DNA of 64,000 nt, from the NCBI RefSeq assembly GCF_027484705.1, contig NZ_JAIXSL010000007.1:186001-250000 (forward strand). Reading direction: 5' to 3'. Source of the DNA: Flavobacterium sp. (GTDB lineage: Bacteria > Bacteroidota > Bacteroidia > Flavobacteriales > Flavobacteriaceae). The position numbers were made by a program, and so were the translations under genes. Positions 34,282-43,738 of the stretch are shown here, piece by piece (within the stretch, counting starts at the first letter, position 1; each line of letters begins with the position of its first letter). The notes beneath the pieces were generated by a model, which was not told where the DNA came from, searched no databases, and was given only the letters and a program-made list of their open reading frames with translations.

Positions 34282-35349
34282 ATGGCTCATAATATCAAAC
34301 CAGGCGTTGCAACAGGAGATCAGGTACAGGAAATTTTCCGTTATGCCAAAGAAAAAGCATTCGCCCTACCGGCAGTTAATGTTACAGGATCAAGCACCAT
34401 CAATGGCGTTTTAGAAACTGCTGCAAAACTCAAAGCGCCGGTCATCATCCAGTTTTCTAACGGAGGCGCCGCATTCAATGCAGGAAAAGGATTGCCGAAT
34501 ACCAATGAAAAAGCCGCGATTGCCGGTGGTATCGCCGGAGCGAAACACATCCACACTTTGGCGGAAGCTTATGGTGCGACAGTGATCCTTCATACAGACC
34601 ATTGCGCTAAAAAATTATTGCCTTGGTTAGACGGTTTGTTGGACGCTAGTGAAAAACACTTTGCAGAAACAGGAAAACCACTGTTCAGTTCGCACATGAT
34701 TGATTTGTCGGAAGAACCGTTGCACGAAAACATCGAAATCTGTAAAGAATATTTAGCACGCATGAGCAAAATGGGCATGACGTTAGAAATCGAATTGGGA
34801 ATTACTGGTGGTGAAGAAGATGGCGTGGACAATTCTGACGTGGACAGTTCAAAACTATACACCCAACCTGACGAAGTAGCTTACGCTTACGAGGAATTAT
34901 TGAAAGTCAGCCCGCGTTTTACGATTGCAGCCGCTTTCGGAAATGTGCATGGCGTTTACAAACCAGGCAACGTGAAATTGACTCCAAAAATTTTGAAAAA
35001 TTCTCAGGATTACGTGCAGAACAAATTCAACACAGGACACAATCCGGTGGATTTTGTATTCCATGGCGGATCAGGCTCTTCGCTTGAAGAAATCCGTGAA
35101 GCAATTGGTTATGGCGTGATCAAAATGAATATTGATACCGATTTGCAATTCGCATTCACTGAAGGCATCCGTGATTATATGGTTAACAATATCGACTATC
35201 TAAGAACCCAAATCGGAAGCCCCGACGGACCAGAATCTCCGAACAAAAAACATTACGATCCAAGAAAATGGGTACGCGAAGGCGAATTGACTTTCAACAA
35301 AAGGTTAGAACAGGCTTTCGCTGATTTGAATAACGTGAACACATTATAA
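34282..35349 (+). CDS. fbaA: Fructose-bisphosphate aldolase, class II
   Basis: The 355-residue class II (zinc) aldolase has ALPAVNVTGSSTINGVLE near the N-terminus, the zinc-binding HTDHCAKKLLPW segment, GGEEDGVDNS, the NVHGVYKPGNVKL loop and FHGGSGSS for phosphate binding. It interconverts fructose-1,6-bisphosphate with dihydroxyacetone phosphate and glyceraldehyde 3-phosphate. Length and motifs match the E. coli FbaA subgroup. accD follows after a short spacer that contains heptamer repeats. Confidence 0.97.
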   Translation: MAHNIKPGVATGDQVQEIFRYAKEKAFALPAVNVTGSSTINGVLETAAKLKAPVIIQFSNGGAAFNAGKGLPNTNEKAAIAGGIAGAKHIHTLAEAYGATVILHTDHCAKKLLPWLDGLLDASEKHFAETGKPLFSSHMIDLSEEPLHENIEICKEYLARMSKMGMTLEIELGITGGEEDGVDNSDVDSSKLYTQPDEVAYAYEELLKVSPRFTIAAAFGNVHGVYKPGNVKLTPKILKNSQDYVQNKFNTGHNPVDFVFHGGSGSSLEEIREAIGYGVIKMNIDTDLQFAFTEGIRDYMVNNIDYLRTQIGSPDGPESPNKKHYDPRKWVREGELTFNKRLEQAFADLNNVNTL

Positions 35350-35378
35350 ATTTTAAATTTTGAATTTTGAATTTTGAG
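35348..35378. repeat. Heptamer tandem repeats in the fbaA-accD spacer
   Basis: TTTTGAA-type units repeat with a period of 7 just after the fbaA stop codon. A partly complementary stretch (ATTCATCATTCAAAATTT) follows before the accD start. Confidence 0.6.
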
Positions 35379-35425
35379 TGCCCGGCATTCATCATTCAAA
35401 ATTTATCATTCATAATAACGAAACT

Positions 35426-36280
35426 ATGGCTTGGTTTAAAAGAACAGAAAAAGGAATTACGACCGCGACCGAAGACAAAAAAGATGTTCCTAAAGGGTTG
35501 TGGTATAAATCGCCAACCGGCAAAATTATCGATGCTGATGAACTGGAACGCAATCTTTGGGTCAGTCCTGAAGATGATTTCCACGTGCGTATCGGCAGCG
35601 CGGAATATTTCCAAATCTTATTCGACAACAACGAATTCAAGGAACTCGATGCTAAGATGACTTCTAAAGATCCTTTGCATTTTGAAGACACCAAAAAATA
35701 CTCTGACCGTCTCAAAGACGTGATGGAGAAAACCAAACTGAAAGATGCCGTCCGCACCGGAGTGGGAAAATCAAAAGGAAAAGACGTCGTGATCTGCTGT
35801 ATGGATTTCGCTTTTATCGGCGGATCGATGGGCGCCGTTGTAGGTGAAAAAATCGCCCGAGGTATTGATTATTCGATCAAACACAGAATGCCGTTCGTGA
35901 TGATTTCAAAATCAGGCGGTGCGCGTATGATGGAAGCTGCGTATTCGTTGATGCAATTGGCGAAAACCTCAGCAAAACTGGCGCAATTGGCCGAAGCTAA
36001 AATCCCTTACATTTCATTGTGTACAGATCCGACTACCGGAGGAACTACCGCTTCTTATGCAATGTTAGGCGATGTGAATATCTCAGAACCCGGAGCATTG
36101 ATTGGATTTGCCGGACCAAGGGTTGTAAAAGACACCACGGGAAAAGATTTACCGGAAGGATTCCAAACTGCGGAATTTGTGCTTGATCACGGTTTCCTTG
36201 ATTTTATTGTACCGAGAAAAGAGTTGAAAGACAAGATTAATTTATTTATTGATTTGATTGAGAATAACGAGATTAGATAG
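35426..36280 (+). CDS. accD: Acetyl-CoA carboxylase carboxyltransferase, beta subunit, without zinc-ribbon cysteines
   Basis: The start is [17 protein letters not shown], 16 codons inside the frame. The 284-residue protein has the carboxyltransferase core ([62 protein letters not shown]). With AccA it transfers a carboxyl group to acetyl-CoA to make malonyl-CoA. The N-terminal zinc ribbon is degenerate: where E. coli has CxxC in GVWTKCDSC and in NLEVCPKC, this protein has GLWYKSPTG and NLWVSPED, so all four cysteines are gone. Such forms occur in relatives as far as I recall. Confidence 0.95.
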   Translation: MAWFKRTEKGITTATEDKKDVPKGLWYKSPTGKIIDADELERNLWVSPEDDFHVRIGSAEYFQILFDNNEFKELDAKMTSKDPLHFEDTKKYSDRLKDVMEKTKLKDAVRTGVGKSKGKDVVICCMDFAFIGGSMGAVVGEKIARGIDYSIKHRMPFVMISKSGGARMMEAAYSLMQLAKTSAKLAQLAEAKIPYISLCTDPTTGGTTASYAMLGDVNISEPGALIGFAGPRVVKDTTGKDLPEGFQTAEFVLDHGFLDFIVPRKELKDKINLFIDLIENNEIR

Positions 36281-36315
36281 TTTTTTCAGCTAAGGCTTAA
36301 ACAAACATTAAAAAG

Positions 36316-36349
36316 AAATCCGACAATTTATAGTTGTCGGATTTTTTAT
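36316..36349. terminator. Intrinsic terminator after accD
   Basis: AAATCCGACAA / TTGTCGGATTT is a perfect 11-bp stem with a 7-nt loop, followed by TTTATATT on the plus strand; the A-rich start could also stop the convergent permease gene. Confidence 0.87.
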
Positions 36350-36377
36350 ATTAAAGACTTTGCGTGTTTGCGTCAAA

Positions 36378-37634
36378 TTACATTCCCGTCCGAATCGCCT
36401 CCACCGGATCCAGCCTTGAAGCAGAAATCGCGGGCAAAATTCCTGAAATTAAACCTATAAATGCAGAAAGGCTTGTGCCTAAAACCACATTCCAGAAGCC
36501 CAGAATAAATTCGAAATCAAGAAGGTTCGTTAGTAAGATTGAGATTATCCAAACAAGCAACAATCCAACAACGCCGCCAATCACAGACAAAATAACGGAT
36601 TCAAACAAAAACTGAAATAAGATGAATCTGTTTTTCGCACCCAACGATTTTTGAATCCCGATTAGGTTGGTTCGCTCTTTTACGGAAACAAACATGATGT
36701 TCGCAATACCAAAACCGCCGACGAGTAACGAAAACCCGCTGATGATCCAGCCGATCATATTCATTTGCGCTACGATACCGTCAATCAGATCGGTAAATCC
36801 TGATAAAATGTTCACAAAGAAATTATCGATTTCATCCGATTTGACGCCACGCATGCTGCGTAATTTTTGGGCAATCTCGGCCTTCAATTCTGGAATATCT
36901 GTTCCCTTTTCGGGTTTGATGATGATCACAGGAAGCATGGCGTCATTGTTATCTCCAACCAAACGACGCAGAAAATTTGTCGGGATGAATGCTGATGTAT
37001 CATCACCTCCACCCAATTCGATGCCTGACTCACCTTTCTTTTTGGTAACTCCAATCACTTTAAATCTTTGTCCGTAGATGCGTATTGTTTTTCCTATAGG
37101 GTCACTTTCATCGAAAAGGCCTTTCGCCACTTCAAAACCCAAAACTACTACGGCTGTTCCTGAATTGGATTCCGATTCGTTGAAAAAACGGCCTTCAGAA
37201 AATTCCATGCGCTGGATGTCTACAAACTCTGAGGTCACGGGAACCATATTGACATCAGACACGGTCTTCGATTCAAATTTGACGCTTTCCCGTGGCGCAA
37301 ACAACTGAAAACAAAAATTTTCGGTATGGTTGACATTCTCTTTGAGTGCTTGGTATTCTTCGTAAGTGACCTTCGGAAACTGTTCGACTTTCCATTCCGG
37401 AATATCGGTCGGGCCAAAACAAACACTGGTCAGATACATCGTGTTTTTGTCCAAAGTGCTCAAATCGCTTTTGATTTTCCGGTCTAAAGAATCCACTGCC
37501 GCCAAGACTGCAATGATCGAAAATATCCCGATGGTCACACCCAACAACGAAAGTAAAGTACGCAGTTTGTTGGTGCGGAGTGCATTCATCGCGAAACTAA
37601 AACTTTCACTCAGCAATCGGAAATAAACAATCAT
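36378..37634 (-). CDS. MacB-type ABC transporter permease
   Basis: The start at MIVYFRLLSESFSFAMNALR is 15 codons inside the frame. The 418-residue protein has one helix near the N-terminus after TNKLRTLLSLLGVTIGIFSIIAVLAA, a MacB-type periplasmic domain, and three helices in the C-terminal 150 residues (FGIANIMFVSVKERTNLIGIQKSLGA, the typical FtsX/MacB segment). It has no ATPase domain; the partner is not adjacent. Such permeases work in mechanotransmission-type export of lipoproteins, peptides or drugs. The substrate is unknown. Confidence 0.9.
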   Translation of the reverse strand: MIVYFRLLSESFSFAMNALRTNKLRTLLSLLGVTIGIFSIIAVLAAVDSLDRKIKSDLSTLDKNTMYLTSVCFGPTDIPEWKVEQFPKVTYEEYQALKENVNHTENFCFQLFAPRESVKFESKTVSDVNMVPVTSEFVDIQRMEFSEGRFFNESESNSGTAVVVLGFEVAKGLFDESDPIGKTIRIYGQRFKVIGVTKKKGESGIELGGGDDTSAFIPTNFLRRLVGDNNDAMLPVIIIKPEKGTDIPELKAEIAQKLRSMRGVKSDEIDNFFVNILSGFTDLIDGIVAQMNMIGWIISGFSLLVGGFGIANIMFVSVKERTNLIGIQKSLGAKNRFILFQFLFESVILSVIGGVVGLLLVWIISILLTNLLDFEFILGFWNVVLGTSLSAFIGLISGILPAISASRLDPVEAIRTGM

Positions 37635-37764
37635 AGGGCTTAAATTTTGGTGAAGTAAAATTGGAGAATATTTCTGCAAAAACCTAATGAAATACCCACG
37701 AGCGATTGGTACTTATTTTTTGAATATTGTTACAATATCCGATGGGATTTTGGTTTCAAAAAAC

Positions 37765-37772
37765 TACTTTTG
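37765..37772 (+). promoter_or_regulatory. -7 promoter box of purH
   Basis: TACTTTTG is a perfect TAnnTTTG, 22 nt before the chosen purH start and inside the extended frame, which argues for the internal ATG. Confidence 0.66.
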
Positions 37773-37794
37773 CACTTTTAAACACAACTACTAC

Positions 37795-39321
37795 ATGAGC
37801 ACTACGAAAACCATCCATTCGGCGCTGATTTCAGTCTTTTCGAAAGACGGATTAGAGCCTATCGTTCGCAAACTACACGAACAAAACGTCACCCTTTACT
37901 CGACCGGAGGCACTGAAGATTTTATCAAGAATTTAGGCATTCCCGTCGTGGCTGTCGAAGATGTCACTTCCTATCCTTCGATTTTAGGCGGGCGCGTGAA
38001 AACCTTACACCCGAAAATTTTCGGCGGCATTTTAAACCGTCAGGACAACGAAACCGACGCGCAGCAAATGGAGGAATTCCAGATTCCGCAAATCGATTTG
38101 GTCATTGTCGATTTATATCCTTTTGAAAAAACGGTCGTATCGGGTGCTTCTGAAGCGGATATCATTGAAAAAATCGACATTGGCGGCATTTCATTAATCC
38201 GTGCGGCGGCGAAGAATTTTAAAGACACCGTTATCGTGGCTTCAATGAACGAATACAGCTTGTTGCTCGATTTGATTTCAACCCAAAACGGAGCCACAAC
38301 ACTGGAAAACAGAAGGCTTCTCGCTACGAAAGCATTCCACGTTTCTTCGCATTACGACACCGCGATTTTCAATTATTTCAATACCGACGACACGATTTAC
38401 AAACAAAGCATAGCTAATGGACAAGTGTTGCGTTATGGCGAAAACCCGCACCAGAAAGGCTTTTTCTTTGGCGATTTCGATGCGATGTTTGAGAAATTGC
38501 ACGGAAAAGAATTGTCGTACAACAATTTGCTTGATGTGGATGCCGCTGTGAATTTGATTCTCGAATTCAAAAACGAAGCACCGACTTTTGCCATTTTAAA
38601 ACACAACAACGCCTGCGGAATCGCTACGAGAAACTCCATGAAAGAAGCTTATTCAGCTGCTCTAGCCTGCGACCCGACTTCAGCTTTTGGCGGCGTATTG
38701 ATTGCCAACCAAGAAATTGATAAGGCAACAGCAAACGAAATCAATGCGTTATTTTGCGAAGTTGTCATTGCGCCAAGTTATGATGAAGAAGCGATTGCTA
38801 TCTTATCCGAAAAGAAAAACCGCATCATTTTGGTGCAACATGAAGTCGATTTGCCACAACAACAAGTGCGCACTTGCCTCAACGGACTTTTAGTGCAAGA
38901 TAAAAACAATATCACCGACAATAAAGAACACCTCAAAACCGTTACAACGACAGTTCCGACCGCTGAGCAGATTGAAGACTTGTTGTTTGCGTCGAAGATT
39001 TGTAAAAACACCAAATCGAACACGATTGTACTGGCCAAAAACAACACTTTGATTGCTTCAGGAACCGGACAGACTTCGAGAGTTGATGCTTTGAAACAAG
39101 CGATTGAAAAAGCCGCCACTTTTGGATTCGATTTGCACGGATTGGTCATGGCGAGCGATGCTTTTTTCCCTTTCCCTGATTGTGTTGAAATTGCAAAAGA
39201 AGCCGGAGTAACCGCTGTTATTCAGCCCGGAGGCTCGATAAAAGATGCGTTGAGTATCGATTATTGCAACGAAAATAAAGTTGCGATGGTATTTACAGGA
39301 ACACGTCATTTTAAACATTAA
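37795..39321 (+). CDS. purH: Bifunctional AICAR transformylase / IMP cyclohydrolase
   Basis: The start MSTTKTIHSALISVFSKDGL is preceded by its own promoter box. The 508-residue protein has the MGS-like IMP cyclohydrolase domain first (LYSTGGTEDFIKNLGIP, GGRVKTLHPKIFGGIL, IDIGGISLIRAAAKN) and the AICAR transformylase domain next (LRYGENPHQKGFF, ILKHNNACGIA, FGGVLIAN, MASDAFFPFPDCVE, IQPGGSIKD). It carries out the last two steps of de novo IMP synthesis. It lies directly before the mreB operon, an order seen in related genomes. Confidence 0.98.
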   Translation: MSTTKTIHSALISVFSKDGLEPIVRKLHEQNVTLYSTGGTEDFIKNLGIPVVAVEDVTSYPSILGGRVKTLHPKIFGGILNRQDNETDAQQMEEFQIPQIDLVIVDLYPFEKTVVSGASEADIIEKIDIGGISLIRAAAKNFKDTVIVASMNEYSLLLDLISTQNGATTLENRRLLATKAFHVSSHYDTAIFNYFNTDDTIYKQSIANGQVLRYGENPHQKGFFFGDFDAMFEKLHGKELSYNNLLDVDAAVNLILEFKNEAPTFAILKHNNACGIATRNSMKEAYSAALACDPTSAFGGVLIANQEIDKATANEINALFCEVVIAPSYDEEAIAILSEKKNRIILVQHEVDLPQQQVRTCLNGLLVQDKNNITDNKEHLKTVTTTVPTAEQIEDLLFASKICKNTKSNTIVLAKNNTLIASGTGQTSRVDALKQAIEKAATFGFDLHGLVMASDAFFPFPDCVEIAKEAGVTAVIQPGGSIKDALSIDYCNENKVAMVFTGTRHFKH

Positions 39322-39327
39322 TTTGTT

Positions 39328-39335
39328 TAACTTTG
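39328..39335 (+). promoter_or_regulatory. -7 promoter box of the mreB operon
   Basis: TAACTTTG is a perfect TAnnTTTG, 42 nt before mreB and 6 nt after the purH stop codon. Confidence 0.6.
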
Positions 39336-39377
39336 TGCGTTAAAATTTATATAAACACATAAACCCTTAAAAGACTT

Positions 39378-40406
39378 ATGGGATTTTTTGATTTCATGAC
39401 CGAGGATATCGCGATAGACCTTGGTACCGCTAATACCTTAATCATTCACAATGACAAAGTGGTCATTGACAGTCCATCGATCGTAGCCCGCGACCGAATA
39501 TCGGGTAAAATCATAGCCGTCGGAAAAGAGGCTAACATGATGCAAGGTAAAACGCATGAAAACATCAAGACCATTCGCCCTTTGAAAGATGGGGTTATCG
39601 CTGATTTCGACGCTTCCGAGAAAATGATCAGCATGTTCATCAAAAGTATTCCGGCCTTAAAGAAAAGAATGTTCACACCAGCTTTGCGCATGGTCGTTTG
39701 TATTCCATCGGGAATTACTGAAGTGGAAATGCGTGCGGTAAAAGAATCCTGCGAGCGCGTCAACGGAAAAGAAGTTTACCTCATTCACGAGCCAATGGCA
39801 GCCGCAATCGGTATCGGCATTGACATTATGCAACCAAAAGGAAACATGATTGTGGATATCGGTGGTGGAACAACTGAAATCGCCGTCATCGCTTTAGGAG
39901 GAATCGTTTGTGATAAATCCGTGAAAATTGCGGGGGACGTTTTCACCAATGATATCGTTTACTACATGCGTACACAACACAACTTATTCGTTGGGGAAAG
40001 TACCGCAGAAAAAATAAAAATTACCGTTGGAGCTGCACTCGAAGAACTTGAAACGGCGCCGGATGATATGTCAGTGCAAGGACGTGACTTGCTCACTGGA
40101 AAACCAAAACAGGTCGATGTTTCTTACCGTGAAATCGCCAAAGCTTTAGACAAATCAATTCAAAGGATCGAGGATGCGGTCATGGAAACCTTATCACAAA
40201 CACCACCGGAATTGGCAGCGGATATTTATAATACCGGGATTTATTTAGCGGGTGGAGGTTCGATGTTGCGCGGTCTGGACAAACGTATTTCGCAAAAAAC
40301 AGACTTACCGGTTTATATCGCTGAAGATCCTTTAAGAGCGGTTGTTCGCGGTACCGGAATGGCTTTAAAAAACATCCCAAAATTTAGAAGTATCCTTATA
40401 AAATAA
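39378..40406 (+). CDS. mreB: Rod-shape determining protein MreB
   Basis: The 342-residue actin homologue has the phosphate-1 motif AIDLGTANTLI (about 12-22), IVDIGGGTTEIAVI for phosphate 2, and the adenosine motif YLAGGGSMLRGLD. The N-terminal MGFFDFMTEDI is the amphipathic membrane anchor. It forms filaments that guide the Rod complex along the cylinder. It heads the operon mreB-mreC-mreD-mrdA-rodA, so the organism should be rod-shaped. Confidence 0.98.
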   Translation: MGFFDFMTEDIAIDLGTANTLIIHNDKVVIDSPSIVARDRISGKIIAVGKEANMMQGKTHENIKTIRPLKDGVIADFDASEKMISMFIKSIPALKKRMFTPALRMVVCIPSGITEVEMRAVKESCERVNGKEVYLIHEPMAAAIGIGIDIMQPKGNMIVDIGGGTTEIAVIALGGIVCDKSVKIAGDVFTNDIVYYMRTQHNLFVGESTAEKIKITVGAALEELETAPDDMSVQGRDLLTGKPKQVDVSYREIAKALDKSIQRIEDAVMETLSQTPPELAADIYNTGIYLAGGGSMLRGLDKRISQKTDLPVYIAEDPLRAVVRGTGMALKNIPKFRSILIK

Positions 40407-40474
40407 GTTAGTGATTGGTTGTTGGTGATTGGCTTTTGAAACAAAACATAGCTTTACATTTTATACTTTAGAAA

Positions 40475-41296
40475 ATGCAGCAAATATTTATTTTTATATT
40501 TAAAAACAGCTATCGATTGCTGTTTTTGCTGCTTTTGGTAGTTTCGTTAGTCTTCACGGTGCAGTCGCATTCGTACCATAGAAGCAAGGTCATTAGTTCG
40601 GCGAATTTTCTCAGCGGCGGGGTTTATGAACAGGTTAACTCAGTCAGCGAATACCTGAGCCTTAAAAAACAAAATGACGAATTAGCTTTAGAAAATGCGC
40701 GATTAAAAAGCATCATCTTCAACACCAAAGATTCCGTGCCGCAGCCCAAACTCGATTCTTTGAAAGGTGTGAAACCAAACGACATCATCGTTTCTAAAGT
40801 CATTCATAATTCCTATACAGTTTACGAAAATTACCTTACGATCAATAGCGGAAGCGCCGCCGGTGTCCAACCAGACATGGGTGTCATCAACAGTTCGGGA
40901 ATCATCGGCATTGTAGATAAGACTTCTAAAAATTACGCAACGGTAATTAGTATTTTGAATGTGAAATCGGCAATCAATGCGAAAATCAAAAAATCAAATC
41001 ATTTTGGCTCGTTGGTCTGGGACGGAAAAAGCACCGGTTTTGTCCAGTTGATTGATGTTCCGCGATTGGCATCCGTCCGCAAAGGCGATACGATTGTAAC
41101 CGGCGCCCAGTCATCCATTTTTCCGGAGAATATTGGCATCGGTACCATCAACAATATATTCATCGACAACAAGACAAATTATTATACTTTGAATGTGAAG
41201 CTTTTCAACGACATGACTAATCTCGGACATGTTTACATCATCAAAAGCAAGCAACGCGAAGAGATCACAAACTTAGAAAAGAAAAAAGATGAATAG
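40475..41296 (+). CDS. mreC: Rod-shape determining protein MreC
   Basis: The 273-residue protein has one N-terminal membrane helix (about 12-29), a coiled coil (VSEYLSLKKQNDELALENARLK) and then the double beta-barrel MreC domain (VIHNSYTVYENYLTINSGSAAGVQPDMGVI, GIVDKTSKNYATVISI). It bridges MreB and PBP2 in the periplasm. It overlaps mreD by 8 nt. The spacer after mreB contains two GTGATTGG repeats (40411-40432). Confidence 0.95.
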   Translation: MQQIFIFIFKNSYRLLFLLLLVVSLVFTVQSHSYHRSKVISSANFLSGGVYEQVNSVSEYLSLKKQNDELALENARLKSIIFNTKDSVPQPKLDSLKGVKPNDIIVSKVIHNSYTVYENYLTINSGSAAGVQPDMGVINSSGIIGIVDKTSKNYATVISILNVKSAINAKIKKSNHFGSLVWDGKSTGFVQLIDVPRLASVRKGDTIVTGAQSSIFPENIGIGTINNIFIDNKTNYYTLNVKLFNDMTNLGHVYIIKSKQREEITNLEKKKDE

Positions 41297-41795
41297 CGCC
41301 GTATTGGTCAATATCGCCCGTTTCATTCTGCTTCTTGCAGCCCAGATTCTTATTTTCAACAATATGGATTTTCTGGGATACATCAATCCGTATCCGTACA
41401 TTTTATTCATCATTCTATATCCCGTAAACGGAAACAAAATCGGGCTTTTGCTTGCGAGTTTCTTTTTGGGATTGATTCTCGATATGTTCTGCAATTCGGG
41501 CGGTGTTCATGCTGCAGCTTGTTTGATACTTGCCTATTACCGACCGTATATTTTTAAATTCTCGTTTGGTTTGAGTTATGAATACCAAACCGTTAGGCTT
41601 AACGATGTGCTGACTCCGGAGCGGTTTTCATTCCTGCTCATTGCGGTCATCATTCACCACTTTACGCTATTTTTACTCGAAGTTTTTCGCATGACTTTCA
41701 TCCTTGAAATCATCCTGAAAACCGTCGTGAGTACTTTGTTTACTTTATTGATGTGCATCATCATCATCTACCTAATTAAGCCTAGCCGACGATGA
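41289..41795 (+). CDS. mreD: Rod-shape determining protein MreD
   Basis: The 168-residue protein has about five or six hydrophobic helices. The features QILIFNNMDFLGYINPYPYIL and LGLILDMFCNSGGVHAAACLILAY, cut here into two, are typical of Bacteroidota MreD. It is an inner-membrane part of the Rod complex. Its start overlaps mreC by 8 nt and its end overlaps mrdA by 4 nt (ATGA), so all three are translationally coupled. Confidence 0.94.
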   Translation: MNSAVLVNIARFILLLAAQILIFNNMDFLGYINPYPYILFIILYPVNGNKIGLLLASFFLGLILDMFCNSGGVHAAACLILAYYRPYIFKFSFGLSYEYQTVRLNDVLTPERFSFLLIAVIIHHFTLFLLEVFRMTFILEIILKTVVSTLFTLLMCIIIIYLIKPSRR

Positions 41796-43732
41796 GAAAA
41801 GTATTACTGCCAACCATCATTATCATTGGAACATTACTGTTGGTATTAAGGCTATTTTACTTGCAGATTGTGGATGATTCGTTTAAATTGAAATCCGACA
41901 ACAATGCGATTAAGATCCAATACGACTATCCCGAGCGTGGCTATATTTATGACCGCAATGGCGAACTTTTGGTAGCCAACCAACCGTCGTATGACATCAT
42001 GGTTATTCCGCGTGATATGAAAAACATCGACACGTTGGAATTTTGCCAGCTGCTCAATATCACCAAAGACGATTTCATAAAAATCATTGCCAAAGCCAAA
42101 GTCTACAGCCCGAGATTGCCTTCGGTTTTTCTGCCGCAATTGAACAAACTCGAATTCGCGGCGTTTCAGGAAAAGATCCGCAAATTCGAAGGATTCTACA
42201 TCCAGAAGCGATCCTTGCGCGATTATCAGGTGAAATTTGGCGCCAATGTTTTTGGTTTCATCACGCAAGCCAACGAAAAAACTGTCGCTAAGAATCCGTA
42301 TTACAATAGCGGCGATTTGTTAGGGAAACAAGGCGTTGAGGAAAGTTACGAAACCACGCTGCGCGGTATCAAAGGCGTAAAATACATCCAGAAAGACAAA
42401 TACAACCGCGAAATCGGTTCGTATAAAGAAGGCAAATACGACACGATTGCCGTGCAGGGAAAAGACATCCATTTGACCATCGACGCCGAACTTCAAAAAT
42501 ATGGCGAGGAACTCATGGTCAACAAACGAGGCGGTATCGTTGCTATTGAACCCAGAACAGGAGAAATCCTTGCTTTGGTCACGGCTCCTTCGTATGATCC
42601 GGCGATTTTGGTCGGCAGACAACGCTCGAAAAATTACACGAAATTATACCATGACTCGATTGCAAAACCTTTGTATGATCGTGGGTTGTTAGCAGAATAT
42701 CCGCCAGGTTCGCCATTCAAAATCCTAACGGGATTGATTGCTTTACAGGAACAAGTCATTGATGAAAACACCACGGTTTATTGCCGTCACGGATTCAGTT
42801 ATGCCAGAGGCCGTTTCATGAAATGCCACTGTCATGGAGGCGCACAACAATTGCATCGCGGGATTTACGAATCTTGTAATGCGTATTTTGGAACCGTCTA
42901 CATGAAGACCATCAACAAATATGTCCGTCCTGCCGACGGTGTTGATGTCTGGAGCCGCCATTTGAAAAGTTTCGGTCTGGGTGAATTCATGGGCTACGAC
43001 TTACCTACAGGAAGACGAGGAAAAGCGCCAACTTCCAAAACATACAAAAAAATCTATCCTAATGGTGGTTGGCGAAGCACGGCGATTGTTTCGAACGCGA
43101 TTGGGCAAGGAGAAGTTTTGATGACACCGATACAATTAGCCAACATGATGGCAGCAGTTTCAAATCATGGGTTTTATTATACGCCTCATATCATCAAATC
43201 GATTAAAGGCGAAGTGATAGACAAAAAATACAGAACCAAACACGTGACGACGGTTGACCGGAAATATTTCCAACCAATGATTGACGGTTTGTTTGACGTT
43301 TATAATTTAGGAACCGCGCACGCTTTGCAGGTTGAAGGCATTGAAATCTGCGGAAAAACCGGAACGGCGGAGAATTTCGCCAAGATTAACGGAAAACGTG
43401 TGAAGCTTCAGGATCACTCGATTTTCGTGGCTTTTGCACCCAGGAACAATCCGAAAATCGCGATTGCAGTGTTGGTTGAAAACGGGTATTGGGGCGCACG
43501 CTGGGCTGGGCCGATTACGAGTTTGATGATTGAAAAATACATCAAGAAAAAAATCACACGCGTCGATTTAGAGAAACGAATGTTGGAAGGCAGCCTTCAG
43601 GGCGAATATGCCAAGTATACCGGCAAAAAAGAAGTGGACAGTTTGTTGCTCAAACCAAAACCTGTGATTCCGGGCGCTCCAGACGAAAAGCTTAAAGACG
43701 CCAAAACACCGGAAGAAGCTACAGAAAATTAA
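41792..43732 (+). CDS. mrdA: Penicillin-binding protein 2
   Basis: The 646-residue class B PBP has an N-terminal membrane anchor (about 5-23), a pedestal domain (YPERGYIYDRNGELLVANQP) and a transpeptidase domain with the three active-site motifs: SxxK as PPGSPFK (Ser307, Lys310), SxN as ESCNAYF, and KTGT in CGKTGTAEN. The C-terminal 50 residues are a charged, low-complexity tail. It cross-links peptidoglycan during elongation together with RodA, encoded 6 nt downstream. Confidence 0.97.
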   Translation: MRKVLLPTIIIIGTLLLVLRLFYLQIVDDSFKLKSDNNAIKIQYDYPERGYIYDRNGELLVANQPSYDIMVIPRDMKNIDTLEFCQLLNITKDDFIKIIAKAKVYSPRLPSVFLPQLNKLEFAAFQEKIRKFEGFYIQKRSLRDYQVKFGANVFGFITQANEKTVAKNPYYNSGDLLGKQGVEESYETTLRGIKGVKYIQKDKYNREIGSYKEGKYDTIAVQGKDIHLTIDAELQKYGEELMVNKRGGIVAIEPRTGEILALVTAPSYDPAILVGRQRSKNYTKLYHDSIAKPLYDRGLLAEYPPGSPFKILTGLIALQEQVIDENTTVYCRHGFSYARGRFMKCHCHGGAQQLHRGIYESCNAYFGTVYMKTINKYVRPADGVDVWSRHLKSFGLGEFMGYDLPTGRRGKAPTSKTYKKIYPNGGWRSTAIVSNAIGQGEVLMTPIQLANMMAAVSNHGFYYTPHIIKSIKGEVIDKKYRTKHVTTVDRKYFQPMIDGLFDVYNLGTAHALQVEGIEICGKTGTAENFAKINGKRVKLQDHSIFVAFAPRNNPKIAIAVLVENGYWGARWAGPITSLMIEKYIKKKITRVDLEKRMLEGSLQGEYAKYTGKKEVDSLLLKPKPVIPGAPDEKLKDAKTPEEATEN

Positions 43733-43738
43733 TTCACG

